Source of the DNA: JAXMCI01 sp046349435 | GTDB lineage: Bacteria; Pseudomonadota; Alphaproteobacteria; Dongiales; Dongiaceae | Length of the DNA stretch: 64,000 nucleotides | Assembly (NCBI GenBank): GCA_046349435.1 | Contig: JAXMCI010000003.1 | Location: 248,001 to 312,000, forward strand | Reading direction: 5' to 3' | Shown here: piece after piece, positions 1 through 7,525 of the stretch | Position numbering within the stretch: position 1 is the stretch's first letter | How the letters are laid out: every line of letters begins with the position of its first letter | Notes under the pieces: generated by a model | Told to the model about the DNA's origin: nothing | Seen by the model: only the letters and a program-made list of their open reading frames with translations | Database searches by the model: none | Program-made: the position numbers and the translations under genes

Positions 1-2
1 TG

Positions 3-476
3 TTCGCCGAGCGCGGCGTGCGCATCGACCGGACCTACCAGCTCAATTTCGGCGGCAACAGCGACTTCGAGAACATGCTCGAGCGCGAGCGGCTGGAATC
101 GAAGAAGATCTCCAAGACCGGCGCGGTGGCGAGCCAACTGGCGGTGCCGCTGGCCGCCGACGACATCCATGTCGGCCCGAGCGACTACGTGCCGTGGCTG
201 ACCGATCGCAAGTGGTGCTACATCCGCATCGAGGGCACCACCTTCGGCAACGTGCCGCTGAACTGCGAGCTGAAGCTCGAGGTCTGGGACTCGCCGAACT
301 CGGCCGGGGTGGTGATCGACGCGATCCGCTGCGCCCGCCTGGCGCTCGACCGCGGCCAAGGCGGGCCGCTCGAGGCGCCGTCGAGCTACTTCATGAAGAC
401 GCCGCCGCGGCAATACACCGACGCCGAGGCGCGCGCCCGCACCGAGGCCTTCATCCGCGGCGAGGATCCGGCGTAG
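3..476 (+). CDS. ino1: Inositol-3-phosphate synthase, C-terminal part
   Basis: The gene runs in from before the window; the visible reading frame is open from base 3 and ends at a TAG. Myo-inositol-1-phosphate synthase turns glucose 6-phosphate into inositol 3-phosphate with NAD as an internal redox cofactor, in the cytosol. The segment shows hallmark stretches of the family's C-terminal half: QLNFGGNSDFENMLERERLE, the lysines in SKKISKT, GPSDYVPWLTDRKW and LKLEVWDSPNSAGVVIDA. Only about 158 codons are present, so the NAD-binding half lies outside. A GTG at 18 is an internal codon, not the start. A palindromic repeat follows the stop. Family assignment is confident. Confidence 0.93.
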   Translation, partial: FAERGVRIDRTYQLNFGGNSDFENMLERERLESKKISKTGAVASQLAVPLAADDIHVGPSDYVPWLTDRKWCYIRIEGTTFGNVPLNCELKLEVWDSPNSAGVVIDAIRCARLALDRGQGGPLEAPSSYFMKTPPRQYTDAEARARTEAFIRGEDPA

Positions 477-511
477 CAGGGCTTTCGTGGATCCGCTCAT
501 CGCGATTTTCT

Positions 512-585
512 TGTCATGCCCGGGCTCGACCCGGGCATCCATCTTGCGGCGGCCCTGGATTGCCGGATCAAGCCCGGCAATGACA
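512..585. repeat. 74-bp palindromic intergenic repeat, copy 1
   Basis: The element begins TGTCATGCCCGGGCTCGACC and ends in the complementary AGCCCGGCAATGACA, with smaller palindromes inside each half. A second copy of the same length lies at 53367-53440 and differs at four positions. Elements of this kind are common between genes in Rhizobiales and Rhodospirillales. It can fold into a long hairpin and may act as a transcript end for the gene before it. Confidence 0.85.
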
Positions 586-615
586 TAAGGAAGTCGCCTC
601 GATCCGGGGGACATC

Positions 616-1224
616 GTGACCCGCTTCTACCTGGTGCGCCATGGCGCGCACGACCTGCTCGGCCGCTCGCTCGCCGGCCGCATGCCGGGCGTCGGCCTCA
701 ACGCCGAAGGCCGCGTCCAGGCCGAGCGGCTGGCGGCGCATTTCGCCGCGCTGGCGCCGGCCGCGGTGATCAGCAGCCCGCTGCAGCGCACGGTCGAGAC
801 CGCCCGGCCGATCGCCGCGCGGCTCGGGCTCGAGCTCGAGCTGGAGCCGGGGCTGCTGGAGATCGATTTCGGCGACTGGACCGGACGGCCCTTCGCGGAG
901 CTCGACGGCGATCCCGCCTGGCCGCTCTTCAACAGCGCGCGCAGCCTGGTGGCGATCCCCGGCGGCGAGTCGCTGATCGACGTGCAGACCCGCATGATCG
1001 CCACGCTGCGCCGGCTGGCGGCCGCGCGCCCGGAGGCCAGCCTGGTGCTGGTCGGGCACGGCGACCCGCTGAAGTCGGCGATCGCCTACTTCCTCGGCGT
1101 GCCGATCGACCTGCAGCGCCGCATCGAGATCGCGCCGGGCTCGGTCAGCGACCTCGAGCTGCGCCAGGACGACGTCGTCGTCAACGCGGTCAACCTGCAG
1201 CCGGCTTCGACAGAAGGAAGCTGA
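616..1224 (+). CDS. Histidine phosphatase family protein
   Basis: A 202-aa protein of the phosphoglycerate-mutase-like histidine phosphatase superfamily, which transfers phosphate through a phosphohistidine. The RHG motif is at residues 8-10 (nucleophile His9), Arg58 sits in the SSPLQRT motif, Glu82 in LLEIDFGDWTG is the likely general acid, and the second His is His148 in VLVGHGD. These are the four pocket positions expected for the family. The start is GTG, preceded by a GGGGG stretch as a weak Shine-Dalgarno. The substrate is not predictable; cobalamin-pathway CobC-like and broad phosphatases share this fold. Its 3' end overlaps the converging methyltransferase remnant by about 35 bases. 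Confidence 0.85.
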   Translation: MTRFYLVRHGAHDLLGRSLAGRMPGVGLNAEGRVQAERLAAHFAALAPAAVISSPLQRTVETARPIAARLGLELELEPGLLEIDFGDWTGRPFAELDGDPAWPLFNSARSLVAIPGGESLIDVQTRMIATLRRLAAARPEASLVLVGHGDPLKSAIAYFLGVPIDLQRRIEIAPGSVSDLELRQDDVVVNAVNLQPASTEGS

Positions 1225-2021
1225 CGCCGTCCCAGAGGGCGAGGTCGCGGCTGCCGAGCCGCTCCGGCGTCAGCGCCGCCCCGGCGGCCAGCGCCTCCAG
1301 CTCGGCGACGTCGCGCGCGATGTCGCCGCGATAGGAGTAGTTGAGGATCAGCAGCCGGCCGCCGGGGCGGAGCAGGCGGGCGGCGTCGGCGAGATGGCGG
1401 CTGACGAGGCCGGCCTCGACCAGGTAGGGGAAGCTGTCGACCGCCAGCACGAGGTCGAAGGCGGCGTCGGCGAGGGCGGCGAGGCTGCGGCCGTCGGTCT
1501 GACGAGATGCGCCGGCGAGCCGGCGTAGCGGCGGCGGCGACGGCCAGCATGCCGGCACCATGTCGATGCCGACCGTCTCGGCGCCGCGGCGGGCCAGCGC
1601 CGCGGTCATCCGGCCGATGCCGCAGCCGAGGTCGAGCACCCCGCCGCCCCGGGGCGATCAGCCCCCAGCCGTCGAGCAGCGACACGATCTCGGCCGTGGC
1701 GGCGGCGAGCAGCGCGGGATCCCCCAGCGCGTAGAGCGCGACGTGGCCTCGGGGCGCCGGCCACCGCCGCGGCGAAGAAGTCGCGCTGCCGCGCCAGCGC
1801 ATCGCCCCGGCCGCGGCGCGCTCGGCCGCGACCACCGCCGCGACGCCGGCCAGCCCGCCGGCGTGACGTTCGGCCAGGGCGCGCAACGGCGCGGCGTCGC
1901 TGCCGTCGAGCGCCGCGAGCGCGCCCTCGGGCGAGCCGGTCGCCAGCACCAGCTGGGCCAGCGTCACCGGCGCCGACTGCCGGCCGGCGCGATAGCGCGC
2001 CAGGATCTCGCGCGTGTGCAT
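1190..2021 (-). pseudogene. SAM-dependent methyltransferase, frameshifted
   Basis: Read in pieces, this is a class I SAM methyltransferase. It starts MHTREILARYRAGRQ at 2021, continues to VALYALGDPALLAAATAEIV, and changes frame before the SAM-binding motif VLDLGCGIGRM. It ends with LRPGGRLLILNYSYRGD and a TGA at 1190-1192. I count about five single-base shifts between roughly 1805 and 1510, two pairs of which compensate, mostly in runs of G or C. As it stands no intact enzyme can be made. It is either a decaying gene or a patch of sequencing error. It is the last gene of the glycan cluster. The substrate is unknown; a sugar hydroxyl or amine would fit the context. Confidence 0.75.
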
Positions 2022-3149
2022 CCTACGTCCCGTCTCCCGCGATGGCGGGAGACGAAGGGGAAGTCCGGCGCGTCGGCGACGGGCAGGTGCGGGCGGAGCC
2101 GGCGGCGCGACCTCACCCCGACCCTGTCCCGCAACCGGGAGCGGGGCAGGCGGCCGCAGCTTGCGGGTGACCAGCGGGCGGTCGACGGCGCCCCACATGT
2201 ACTTGTAGCCCTCGCCGCCGCGCAGGAAGTGCAGCTCGCGCGCGCCGTCGGCGGCGGCCGAGAAGACGGCGTGGGCGAGCAGCAGGCTGCCGAAGCTCTG
2301 GCGCGCGAAGCCGTCGTCGAAGCCCATGATGTAGGCGTAGAGCCGGCCCTTGGCGCAGAGCCCGTAGAAGGCGGCGACGACGCGCCCGTCGAGCGCGAGC
2401 GTGTGGCAGCGCAGCAGCCCGGCGCGGTGCAGCCGGGGCAGCGCCTCGGCGTGCCAGGCCCGCACCGCCGGGTCGGCGAGCACGCCGCCCGGCTCGCCGC
2501 GCGCCGCCCAGCGTGCGCCATGCAGGCGGCAGAGCTCGGCGAGGAAGCCGGGGAGCTCGTCCGCCGCCGGGCTCCGGTAGGTCAGCGTGCCGAGCCGCGC
2601 CGCGCGGTTGGTGCCGTTGCGCAGATGGCGCCAGGGCAGCCGGCGGCGCAGCGCCACCGGGTCGGCGTCGAGCGGCAGCACCGGGCAGGTGCCCTCGACG
2701 ATGCGCTCCTCGTCCCATCCCGCCGGAGCGGCGAGCGCCAGCAGCCGCGCGGCGGGCGGCAGGTTCTGCAGGTCGAGCAGGTCCCAGCGCGCCCGCTCGC
2801 GGGCCAGCCGTTGGAGCAGCGGCTGCAGCGCCTCGGCATCGCAGCCGGGTGCCGCCAGCAGGTCGAGATAGTCGGTGGCGCCGGCGCCGAGCGGCAGCAG
2901 CTTGCGCAGCGGCGGCTCGCGCCGGAGATAGAGCGGCAGCAGCGCCGCCAGCCGGCCGTCGCGGCGCAGCGCCAGGACGAGCAGCGCGCCGCCGGCGAAG
3001 TGCCGCCACCAGGAGAGCAGCCATTCCGGGCGCTGGAAGGGCGTCGCGTCCGGTGCGCTCTCCCACAGCGCCAGCCATTCCGGGACCAGGGCGTCGAGGC
3101 GGACCGCGTCGGCGATCAGCTCGACCGTGCCGGACAGCCGGCGCGTCAT
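2022..3149 (-). CDS. BioF2/CelD-like acyltransferase (GNAT fold), no own stop codon
   Basis: The protein starts ATG at 3149, overlapping the stop of the glycosyltransferase gene by four bases (ATGA). It resembles the CelD/BcsL, FemAB-like acetyltransferases: an N-terminal region with FQRPEWLLSWWRHFAGG, LLPLYLRR and LLDLQNLP, then a C-terminal GNAT-like half with LCRLHGARWAARGEPG, AAFYGLCAKGRLYAYIMGFD and LHFLRGGEGYKYMWG. Such proteins are associated with exopolysaccharide loci and are thought to acylate sugars or transfer amino acids. After VTRKLRPP there is no stop. The frame runs through a repeat and a hairpin into the methyltransferase start at 2021 and only ends at 1086. The natural end was probably near 2150. 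Confidence 0.75.
2031..2054. other. Perfect 10-bp stem-loop between two cluster genes
   Basis: The arms CGTCTCCCGC and GCGGGAGACG are exact complements around a GATG loop. On the minus strand the hairpin lies just upstream of the methyltransferase start at 2021. There is no T run, so it is more likely part of a dispersed repeat or an mRNA-stabilising structure than a classical terminator. Confidence 0.6.
2108..2150. repeat. GC-rich imperfect palindrome of a dispersed type
   Basis: The stretch CCTCACCCCGACCCTGTCCC followed by GCAACCGGGAGCGGGGCAGG resembles a short intergenic repeat seen in many proteobacteria, with C-rich and G-rich arms. It falls where the acyltransferase gene should stop, and reading through it adds a low-complexity Pro/Arg tail to that protein. 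Only one copy is in this window, so its class is inferred from memory of similar elements. Confidence 0.4.
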
Positions 3150-4201
3150 GCGACGCGCTTGCCGGGGCGGGTCGACGCCAGCCGCCCGTAGAGCGCGAGG
3201 TAGGCGGCCGTCATCCGCTCGCTGCCGAAGCGGCGCCGCGCGGCGGCGCGGCAGGCCTCGCCCGACAGCGTGCGGGCCCGCGGGATGGCGGCGGCCATCG
3301 CCGCGGTGTCGGGGACGATGTAGCCGGTGACGCCGTCCTCGACGATCTCGGGCAGGGCGCCGGCCGGGAAGGCGATCACCGGCGTGCCGCAGGCGAGCGC
3401 CTCCATGGCGACCAGCGAGCTCGTCTCGGGCGCCAGGCTGGGCACCAGCAGGCACTGCGCGGCCGCCAGCAGCCGGCGCTTGCGCGCGAGATCGAGCGGC
3501 CCGAGGAAGCGCCGCCGGCGATCGAGCCGCGGCTGGATCGCCTCGGCGAAGTACTGGCGATGCCAGGCGTAGTTGTGCACCTGGCCGCCGATCAGCAGCG
3601 GCAGCCCGGCGGCGCGCGCCGCGTCGAGCCCGTGATGGAAGCCCTTCTCCGGGCAGACGCGGCCGAGCATCAGGGCGAAGCCGCGCTTTGCGTGGCGCGG
3701 CGGGGCGGGATCGATGGCGATGCCGTTCTCGATGGTCTGCACCAGCCGGGTGCCCGGCGGGCAGCGCCGCGCCTGGTCGGCGGAGACGCAGTGCAGCCAG
3801 GTGTCGGGCCGCGCCGGCCGCAGCAGCTCGGCGGCGTACCAGCCGGGCGGCAGGTGCAGGGTGACCAGCGCCGGGCAACCCGGCGGCGGCAGGTAGGCAT
3901 GGCAGTCGACGCCGTGGAGATGCACGAGGTCGACCCTCTCGCGCGCCAGCGTCTCGGCGATCCGCGCGCGCCAGCAGGCCCAGGCCGCCTCGTGCGCCGC
4001 GTCGTCGATCAGCGCGGGCACCGGCAGGCCGGGGACGAGCTCGCCGGCGACCTGCGAGCCGGCGCAGGCCAGCACCAGCGAGCGGTGCCCGGCCGCGACC
4101 AGGGCGCGGTCGAGCAGGTGCACGATCTGCTCCGAGCCGCCGACCGCGTCCGGCCCGACCGGGCCGAAGGGATAGGCGACGGTGAGCACGGTCAGGCTCA
4201 T
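3146..4201 (-). CDS. Glycosyltransferase, GT4 type
   Basis: A 351-aa GT-B glycosyltransferase. The N-terminal Rossmann domain shows TVLTVAYPFGPVGPDAVGGSEQIV, and the C-terminal nucleotide-sugar-binding domain has LMLGRVCPEKGFHHGLDAA and an EX7E motif in PETSSLVAMEALACG, followed by LPEIVEDGVTGYIV. GT4 enzymes retain the anomeric configuration and act at the cytosolic face of the membrane on lipid-linked or free acceptors. The gene overlaps its upstream neighbour (deacetylase) and its downstream neighbour (acyltransferase) by four bases each, so all three are translationally coupled. Donor and acceptor sugars cannot be told from sequence. Confidence 0.9.
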   Translation of the reverse strand: MSLTVLTVAYPFGPVGPDAVGGSEQIVHLLDRALVAAGHRSLVLACAGSQVAGELVPGLPVPALIDDAAHEAAWACWRARIAETLARERVDLVHLHGVDCHAYLPPPGCPALVTLHLPPGWYAAELLRPARPDTWLHCVSADQARRCPPGTRLVQTIENGIAIDPAPPRHAKRGFALMLGRVCPEKGFHHGLDAARAAGLPLLIGGQVHNYAWHRQYFAEAIQPRLDRRRRFLGPLDLARKRRLLAAAQCLLVPSLAPETSSLVAMEALACGTPVIAFPAGALPEIVEDGVTGYIVPDTAAMAAAIPRARTLSGEACRAAARRRFGSERMTAAYLALYGRLASTRPGKRVA

Positions 4202-5037
4202 GAGCCCAGGCCCAGCGCGCGGCCGGCGGCGGCGGCATGGCGCCGCCAGGCGGCGCCGTCGAGCGCGAAGCCCCAGCCCTCGTAGAGCAGCGGGCCGGGT
4301 TGCGGCGGCCGGCGGAAGTCGTAGGCCGGTGCGGGGCGGAAGCGCTCCGTGCCGAGGTCGAACTGGGCCAGCACGCGAGCCTGGCTGGGGAAGCAGCCGA
4401 CCAGCCGGCGCTTGGCGGCGCGCTCGGCGGGGCGCAGGCGGATGGTGACGCCGGCCCGGCCGGAGCCCGGCAGGAAGGTGCCGGTGCGCATGGCGCCCGC
4501 CCCGTCGCGATGGTAGCAGGCCATCTCGATCACGGCCGGGGCCGGCCGGCCCGCCCGGCGCAGCAGGCGCGTCGCGGCCGAGGCCGCGAAGGCGGCGGCG
4601 TCGTGGTCGGGATGGCCGCCCTCGTAGGGGTGCGTCAGCAGGATCTCGCTGCCGAGCTCGCCGAGCAGCCGCGCCAGCCGGCGGGCGAGCGGCGCCAGCG
4701 CCAGCACGACCTGCTGGTCGGTCAGCCCCAGCCGCCGGCGCCGCGGCGCGATGCCTGCGGCGGCCAGCGCCGCGGACAGCTCGCGGCGCCGCGCGGCGGC
4801 ATAGGCGGCGCCGTCGGCAAAGCCGGCGGCGTGCGCGTCGCCCGGGTCGGCCGGCGCGCCGTCGGTGAGATGCAGCAGGGCGAGGCCGGTCAGCAGCGGC
4901 AGCTGGGCGCCGGCGCCGACCACCTCGTCGTCGGGATGGGCGGCGAGCAGGGCGACGCGGCGATGCACCGGCAGGCGCCGGGCGAGGCCGTCGAGGAAGG
5001 CCGCGGCGACGGCCTCAGGCGCGCGGCGCGTCGACAT
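4198..5037 (-). CDS. PIG-L family deacetylase
   Basis: A 279-aa member of the PIG-L/LmbE family of zinc-dependent N-deacetylases, which remove acetyl groups from N-acetylglucosamine-type sugars. The metal motif AHPDDE is at residues 33-38, and a second metal ligand region appears as THPYEGGHPDHDAAAFA, typical of the family. The start ATG at 5037 overlaps the end of the glycoside hydrolase gene. In this cluster it probably unmasks an amino sugar that is later N-modified, for example by the BioF2-type acyltransferase three genes on; that link is inference. Confidence 0.88.
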   Translation of the reverse strand: MSTRRAPEAVAAAFLDGLARRLPVHRRVALLAAHPDDEVVGAGAQLPLLTGLALLHLTDGAPADPGDAHAAGFADGAAYAAARRRELSAALAAAGIAPRRRRLGLTDQQVVLALAPLARRLARLLGELGSEILLTHPYEGGHPDHDAAAFAASAATRLLRRAGRPAPAVIEMACYHRDGAGAMRTGTFLPGSGRAGVTIRLRPAERAAKRRLVGCFPSQARVLAQFDLGTERFRPAPAYDFRRPPQPGPLLYEGWGFALDGAAWRRHAAAAGRALGLGS

Positions 5038-5965
5038 TCCGGCCGGCCGGTGCCGTCCGGCGCGGCGGGCGGGTGCCGGAGGATCCGTAGCGCCGGATCA
5101 TCGCGGCGCAGAACTCGCCGAAGGCGTCGGGCTCCTTCGGGGGGCTGGTGTAGTGCGGCGCCACCCCGCAATGCTCGGGCGTGAAGCAGAAGGTGACGGT
5201 GACCTCGAACGGCTCCAGCGCCCGCATCTGCCGGTCGAACCAGGCGAGCGCGTCCGGCCGGTAGAAATCGGCCCAGCTCAGGCCGGTGCGCAGATGGCGC
5301 ACGCCCAGCCGCTTCAGCCAGCGCACCGCGTCGTCGAGCCGGTGGTCCTCGAAGTGGAACCACTGGCAGATGCCGAGCTCCGGCGTGAAGTCGGCGAAGC
5401 GGGCGAGCGCCTGCTTCTCGGTGCCGTCCTCGCGCAGCAGGCCCATGTAGAAGTGGCGGTAGTAGGAGGAGCCCTCGGCCTCGCGGTGCCGGGTGGTGGC
5501 CGGCCAGGCGCGCGGCAAGTCGTAGAGGCTGTACCAGTGGATGCGCGGCGTCCGCCCGATCAGCAGCCCGGCCATGCGCTCGAGCGCGAAGAGCTGCACC
5601 TCCTCGGCGCCGAAGGTCGAGGCGCCGACCTCGGAGACCCAGATCGGCAGGTCGGTGACGGCGGCGATCTCGGCCAGCCTGTCCGGCCACTCGTTGACCA
5701 TCCAGTGGTTCCAGTCGAAGGGGAAGCCGTGCACCGCGACGACGTCGAGCGCGTCGAGCACGCCCTGGCCGGCGAGGTTGCGCACGAAGCCGGGATCGAT
5801 CGGCGAGATGCCGCCCAGCACCAGCGGCAGGTCGGCCGCCTCGGCGCGAATCGCCGCAGAGGCCGCCTTGGTCATGGCGGCGAAGGCGCGCCACCCGGGA
5901 TCGAGCTCGAGGTCCCAGTGGGACTTGTTGTTCGGCTCGTTCCAGATCATCGCCGCCTCGATCAT
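5015..5965 (-). CDS. Glycoside hydrolase, (beta/alpha)8, apparently circularly permuted
   Basis: A 316-aa protein resembling clan GH-A enzymes such as GH39 xylosidases. The acid/base Glu motif IWNEPN is only at residues 7-12 (Glu10), and the nucleophile motif WVSEVGAS follows at 109-116 (Glu112), then IHWYSLYDLP. The strands that normally come before NEPN appear at the C-terminus instead: QWFHFEDHRLDDAVRWLKRL, VRHLRTGLSWADFYRP and VTVTFCFTPEHCG. The order read is therefore strands 4-8, then 1-3. The start ATG at 5965 overlaps the methyltransferase stop. It lacks a signal peptide, so it would act in the cytosol. It may trim, or transfer onto, an intermediate of the cluster's glycan. Confidence 0.75.
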   Translation of the reverse strand: MIEAAMIWNEPNNKSHWDLELDPGWRAFAAMTKAASAAIRAEAADLPLVLGGISPIDPGFVRNLAGQGVLDALDVVAVHGFPFDWNHWMVNEWPDRLAEIAAVTDLPIWVSEVGASTFGAEEVQLFALERMAGLLIGRTPRIHWYSLYDLPRAWPATTRHREAEGSSYYRHFYMGLLREDGTEKQALARFADFTPELGICQWFHFEDHRLDDAVRWLKRLGVRHLRTGLSWADFYRPDALAWFDRQMRALEPFEVTVTFCFTPEHCGVAPHYTSPPKEPDAFGEFCAAMIRRYGSSGTRPPRRTAPAGRNVDAPRA

Positions 5966-6729
5966 GCGCCGCTCCCTTGGTCCGGCTCCTTGCACGGATA
6001 GACCGCCTGCGTCCCCCCGGCGCGCTCCTGGCGGCGGCAGACGAAGACCTCCTCCTCGGGATTGCTCTCGATGGCGAAGCCGGCGCTGCGCAGCAGCGCG
6101 GCGCTGCAGGCCCGGTTGGGGATCCACCAGTTGGTCGGATCGCCGGCGAAGCTCTCCTCGACGAAGCTCATATGCGGGTAGCCCGGCTGCTCGAACAGCG
6201 CGGTCTCCGGGAACGGGTAGTCGGCGGCGACGACCGGGATCTCCGGGCTGCCGCGCTGCAGCGACTGGAAGACCAGCAGGTCGCGCGCGACATGCTCGTG
6301 GATCAGGTCGAGCGCCAGCAGCGGGTGGCGCAGATGGTAGAAGACGCCGAGGAACAGCACGAGGTCGAAGCGCTCGCCGAGCGCGCCGACGTCGTAGACG
6401 GAGAGCCGGCGGAACTCGATCTCGGCGCCGCTGATCTCGGCGGCGAAGCGGGCCTGGCGGAGATAGTCCTCGTCGAAGTCGATGCCGAGCACGCGGCTCG
6501 CGCCGCGGCGCTTCATCTCCAGGGAATAGAATCCGGCGTTGCAGCCGATGTCGAGCACGCTGCGGCCGCCGAGATCCTGCGGCAGCGCGTCGGCGAAGCG
6601 CCGCCACTTGATCGCCGGGTAGTCGCCGAGGAAGTGGTCGGGGGCGGTGCGCACGCCGCCGAGCTCGAGGTTGTGGAACCAGGGGCCGAGCGCCTCGACG
6701 CGGCGGCGAATCTCGTCCTGGCTCGGCAT
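5962..6729 (-). CDS. SAM-dependent methyltransferase (DUF1698-like, TIGR04290-type)
   Basis: A 255-aa class I methyltransferase related to the DUF1698/CmoB family. The SAM motif VLDIGCNAGFYSLEMKRRGA is at residues 58-77, then GIDFDEDYLRQARFAA and LVLFLGVFYHLRHPLLALD. The PWFHNLEL and PTNWWIPN signatures recall the TIGR04290 group, which I remember as part of a conserved glycan cassette. The ATG at 6729 is preferred because GAGGG lies 8 bases upstream; an in-frame ATG at 6747 would overlap the preceding gene. It ends four bases into the next gene. It probably methylates a sugar rather than tRNA, judging by its neighbours. Confidence 0.82.
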   Translation of the reverse strand: MPSQDEIRRRVEALGPWFHNLELGGVRTAPDHFLGDYPAIKWRRFADALPQDLGGRSVLDIGCNAGFYSLEMKRRGASRVLGIDFDEDYLRQARFAAEISGAEIEFRRLSVYDVGALGERFDLVLFLGVFYHLRHPLLALDLIHEHVARDLLVFQSLQRGSPEIPVVAADYPFPETALFEQPGYPHMSFVEESFAGDPTNWWIPNRACSAALLRSAGFAIESNPEEEVFVCRRQERAGGTQAVYPCKEPDQGSGA

Positions 6730-6739
6730 TTCGCTGCCC

Positions 6740-7522
6740 TCAGGCATCGGCCGGCGCCGGGGTCGGTGCCAGGGCGGGGGGCGGCGCCGGGGACAGCGCC
6801 GGCGCGCGGGCGAGCAGGCGGATCGCCTCGCGATAGCCGTTGAGGGTGCCGACATCGACGTAGGATTCGCCGGCGCTCACCGCCGAGGCCTCGCCGCCGC
6901 CGGCGATGTAGGCGTTGACCAGCGTGCCGAGATACTCGTCCTGCCGGTCGCGGGCGAGCCACAGCCGGTGCAGCTCGTGCAGCACCTCGCCCGGCATGCC
7001 GAAGGCGCCCCACACCCAGCGCGAGCGCGGGTCGGGCGACTTGACCTGGATCTCCCGCACCCGCCCGGCCGGGTCGGTGACGACCGCGTCGAACAGGCTG
7101 GGATTGCTCACCGGGAACAGCAGGAAGGAGAGACGGTCGGGATCGATCAGGGTCAGCCCGTCCTCGGGGAACCACACCGTGTCGGGCAGGCCGACGATCA
7201 CCGGCTCGCCGGGCGGGATCAGCGGCGCGGCGCGGAACACCGCGTCGCACAGCCCGCCGGGGCGCGGCTGCACGACATAGGCGAAGGTCGCGCCGCCGAT
7301 GCCGTCGCCGTAGTACTGCACGATGTCGGACTTGGCCGGCGAGATGACCAGGCAGATCTTGCGCGCCCCGGCCCGCAGCATGCGCTCGACGAGATACTCG
7401 CTGACCGCCTTGGGCCGCTCGACCGCCCCGTCCAGCCGGCTGCCGACCGGCAGCAGCTCCTTGGAGAAGGCGAGCGGCTGGATGCGGGTGCCGCTGCCGG
7501 CCGCCGGGATGATGCCCCACAT
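6740..7522 (-). CDS. Sugar nucleotidyltransferase (RmlA-like)
   Basis: A 260-aa enzyme of the glucose-1-phosphate thymidylyl/uridylyltransferase fold. The N-terminal signature IIPAAGSGTRIQPLAFSKEL at residues 4-23 holds the nucleotide-binding Gly-rich loop, Arg13 and Lys21. The metal-binding position is in GLPDTVWF, and GESYVDVGTLNGYREAIRLL closes the catalytic domain. It should make an NDP-sugar donor for the glycosyltransferases next to it. The last 25 residues are a Pro/Ala tail. It starts with ATG at 7522, three bases after the preceding gene ends. Confidence 0.87.
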   Translation of the reverse strand: MWGIIPAAGSGTRIQPLAFSKELLPVGSRLDGAVERPKAVSEYLVERMLRAGARKICLVISPAKSDIVQYYGDGIGGATFAYVVQPRPGGLCDAVFRAAPLIPPGEPVIVGLPDTVWFPEDGLTLIDPDRLSFLLFPVSNPSLFDAVVTDPAGRVREIQVKSPDPRSRWVWGAFGMPGEVLHELHRLWLARDRQDEYLGTLVNAYIAGGGEASAVSAGESYVDVGTLNGYREAIRLLARAPALSPAPPPALAPTPAPADA

Positions 7523-7525
7523 GGC

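Noticed and set aside
1086..4238. A single 1,050-aa minus-strand protein spanning four genes
   Set aside because: Its first part is an out-of-frame reading of the glycosyltransferase; only the acyltransferase and the start of the methyltransferase are in the true frame. The supported start is 3149.
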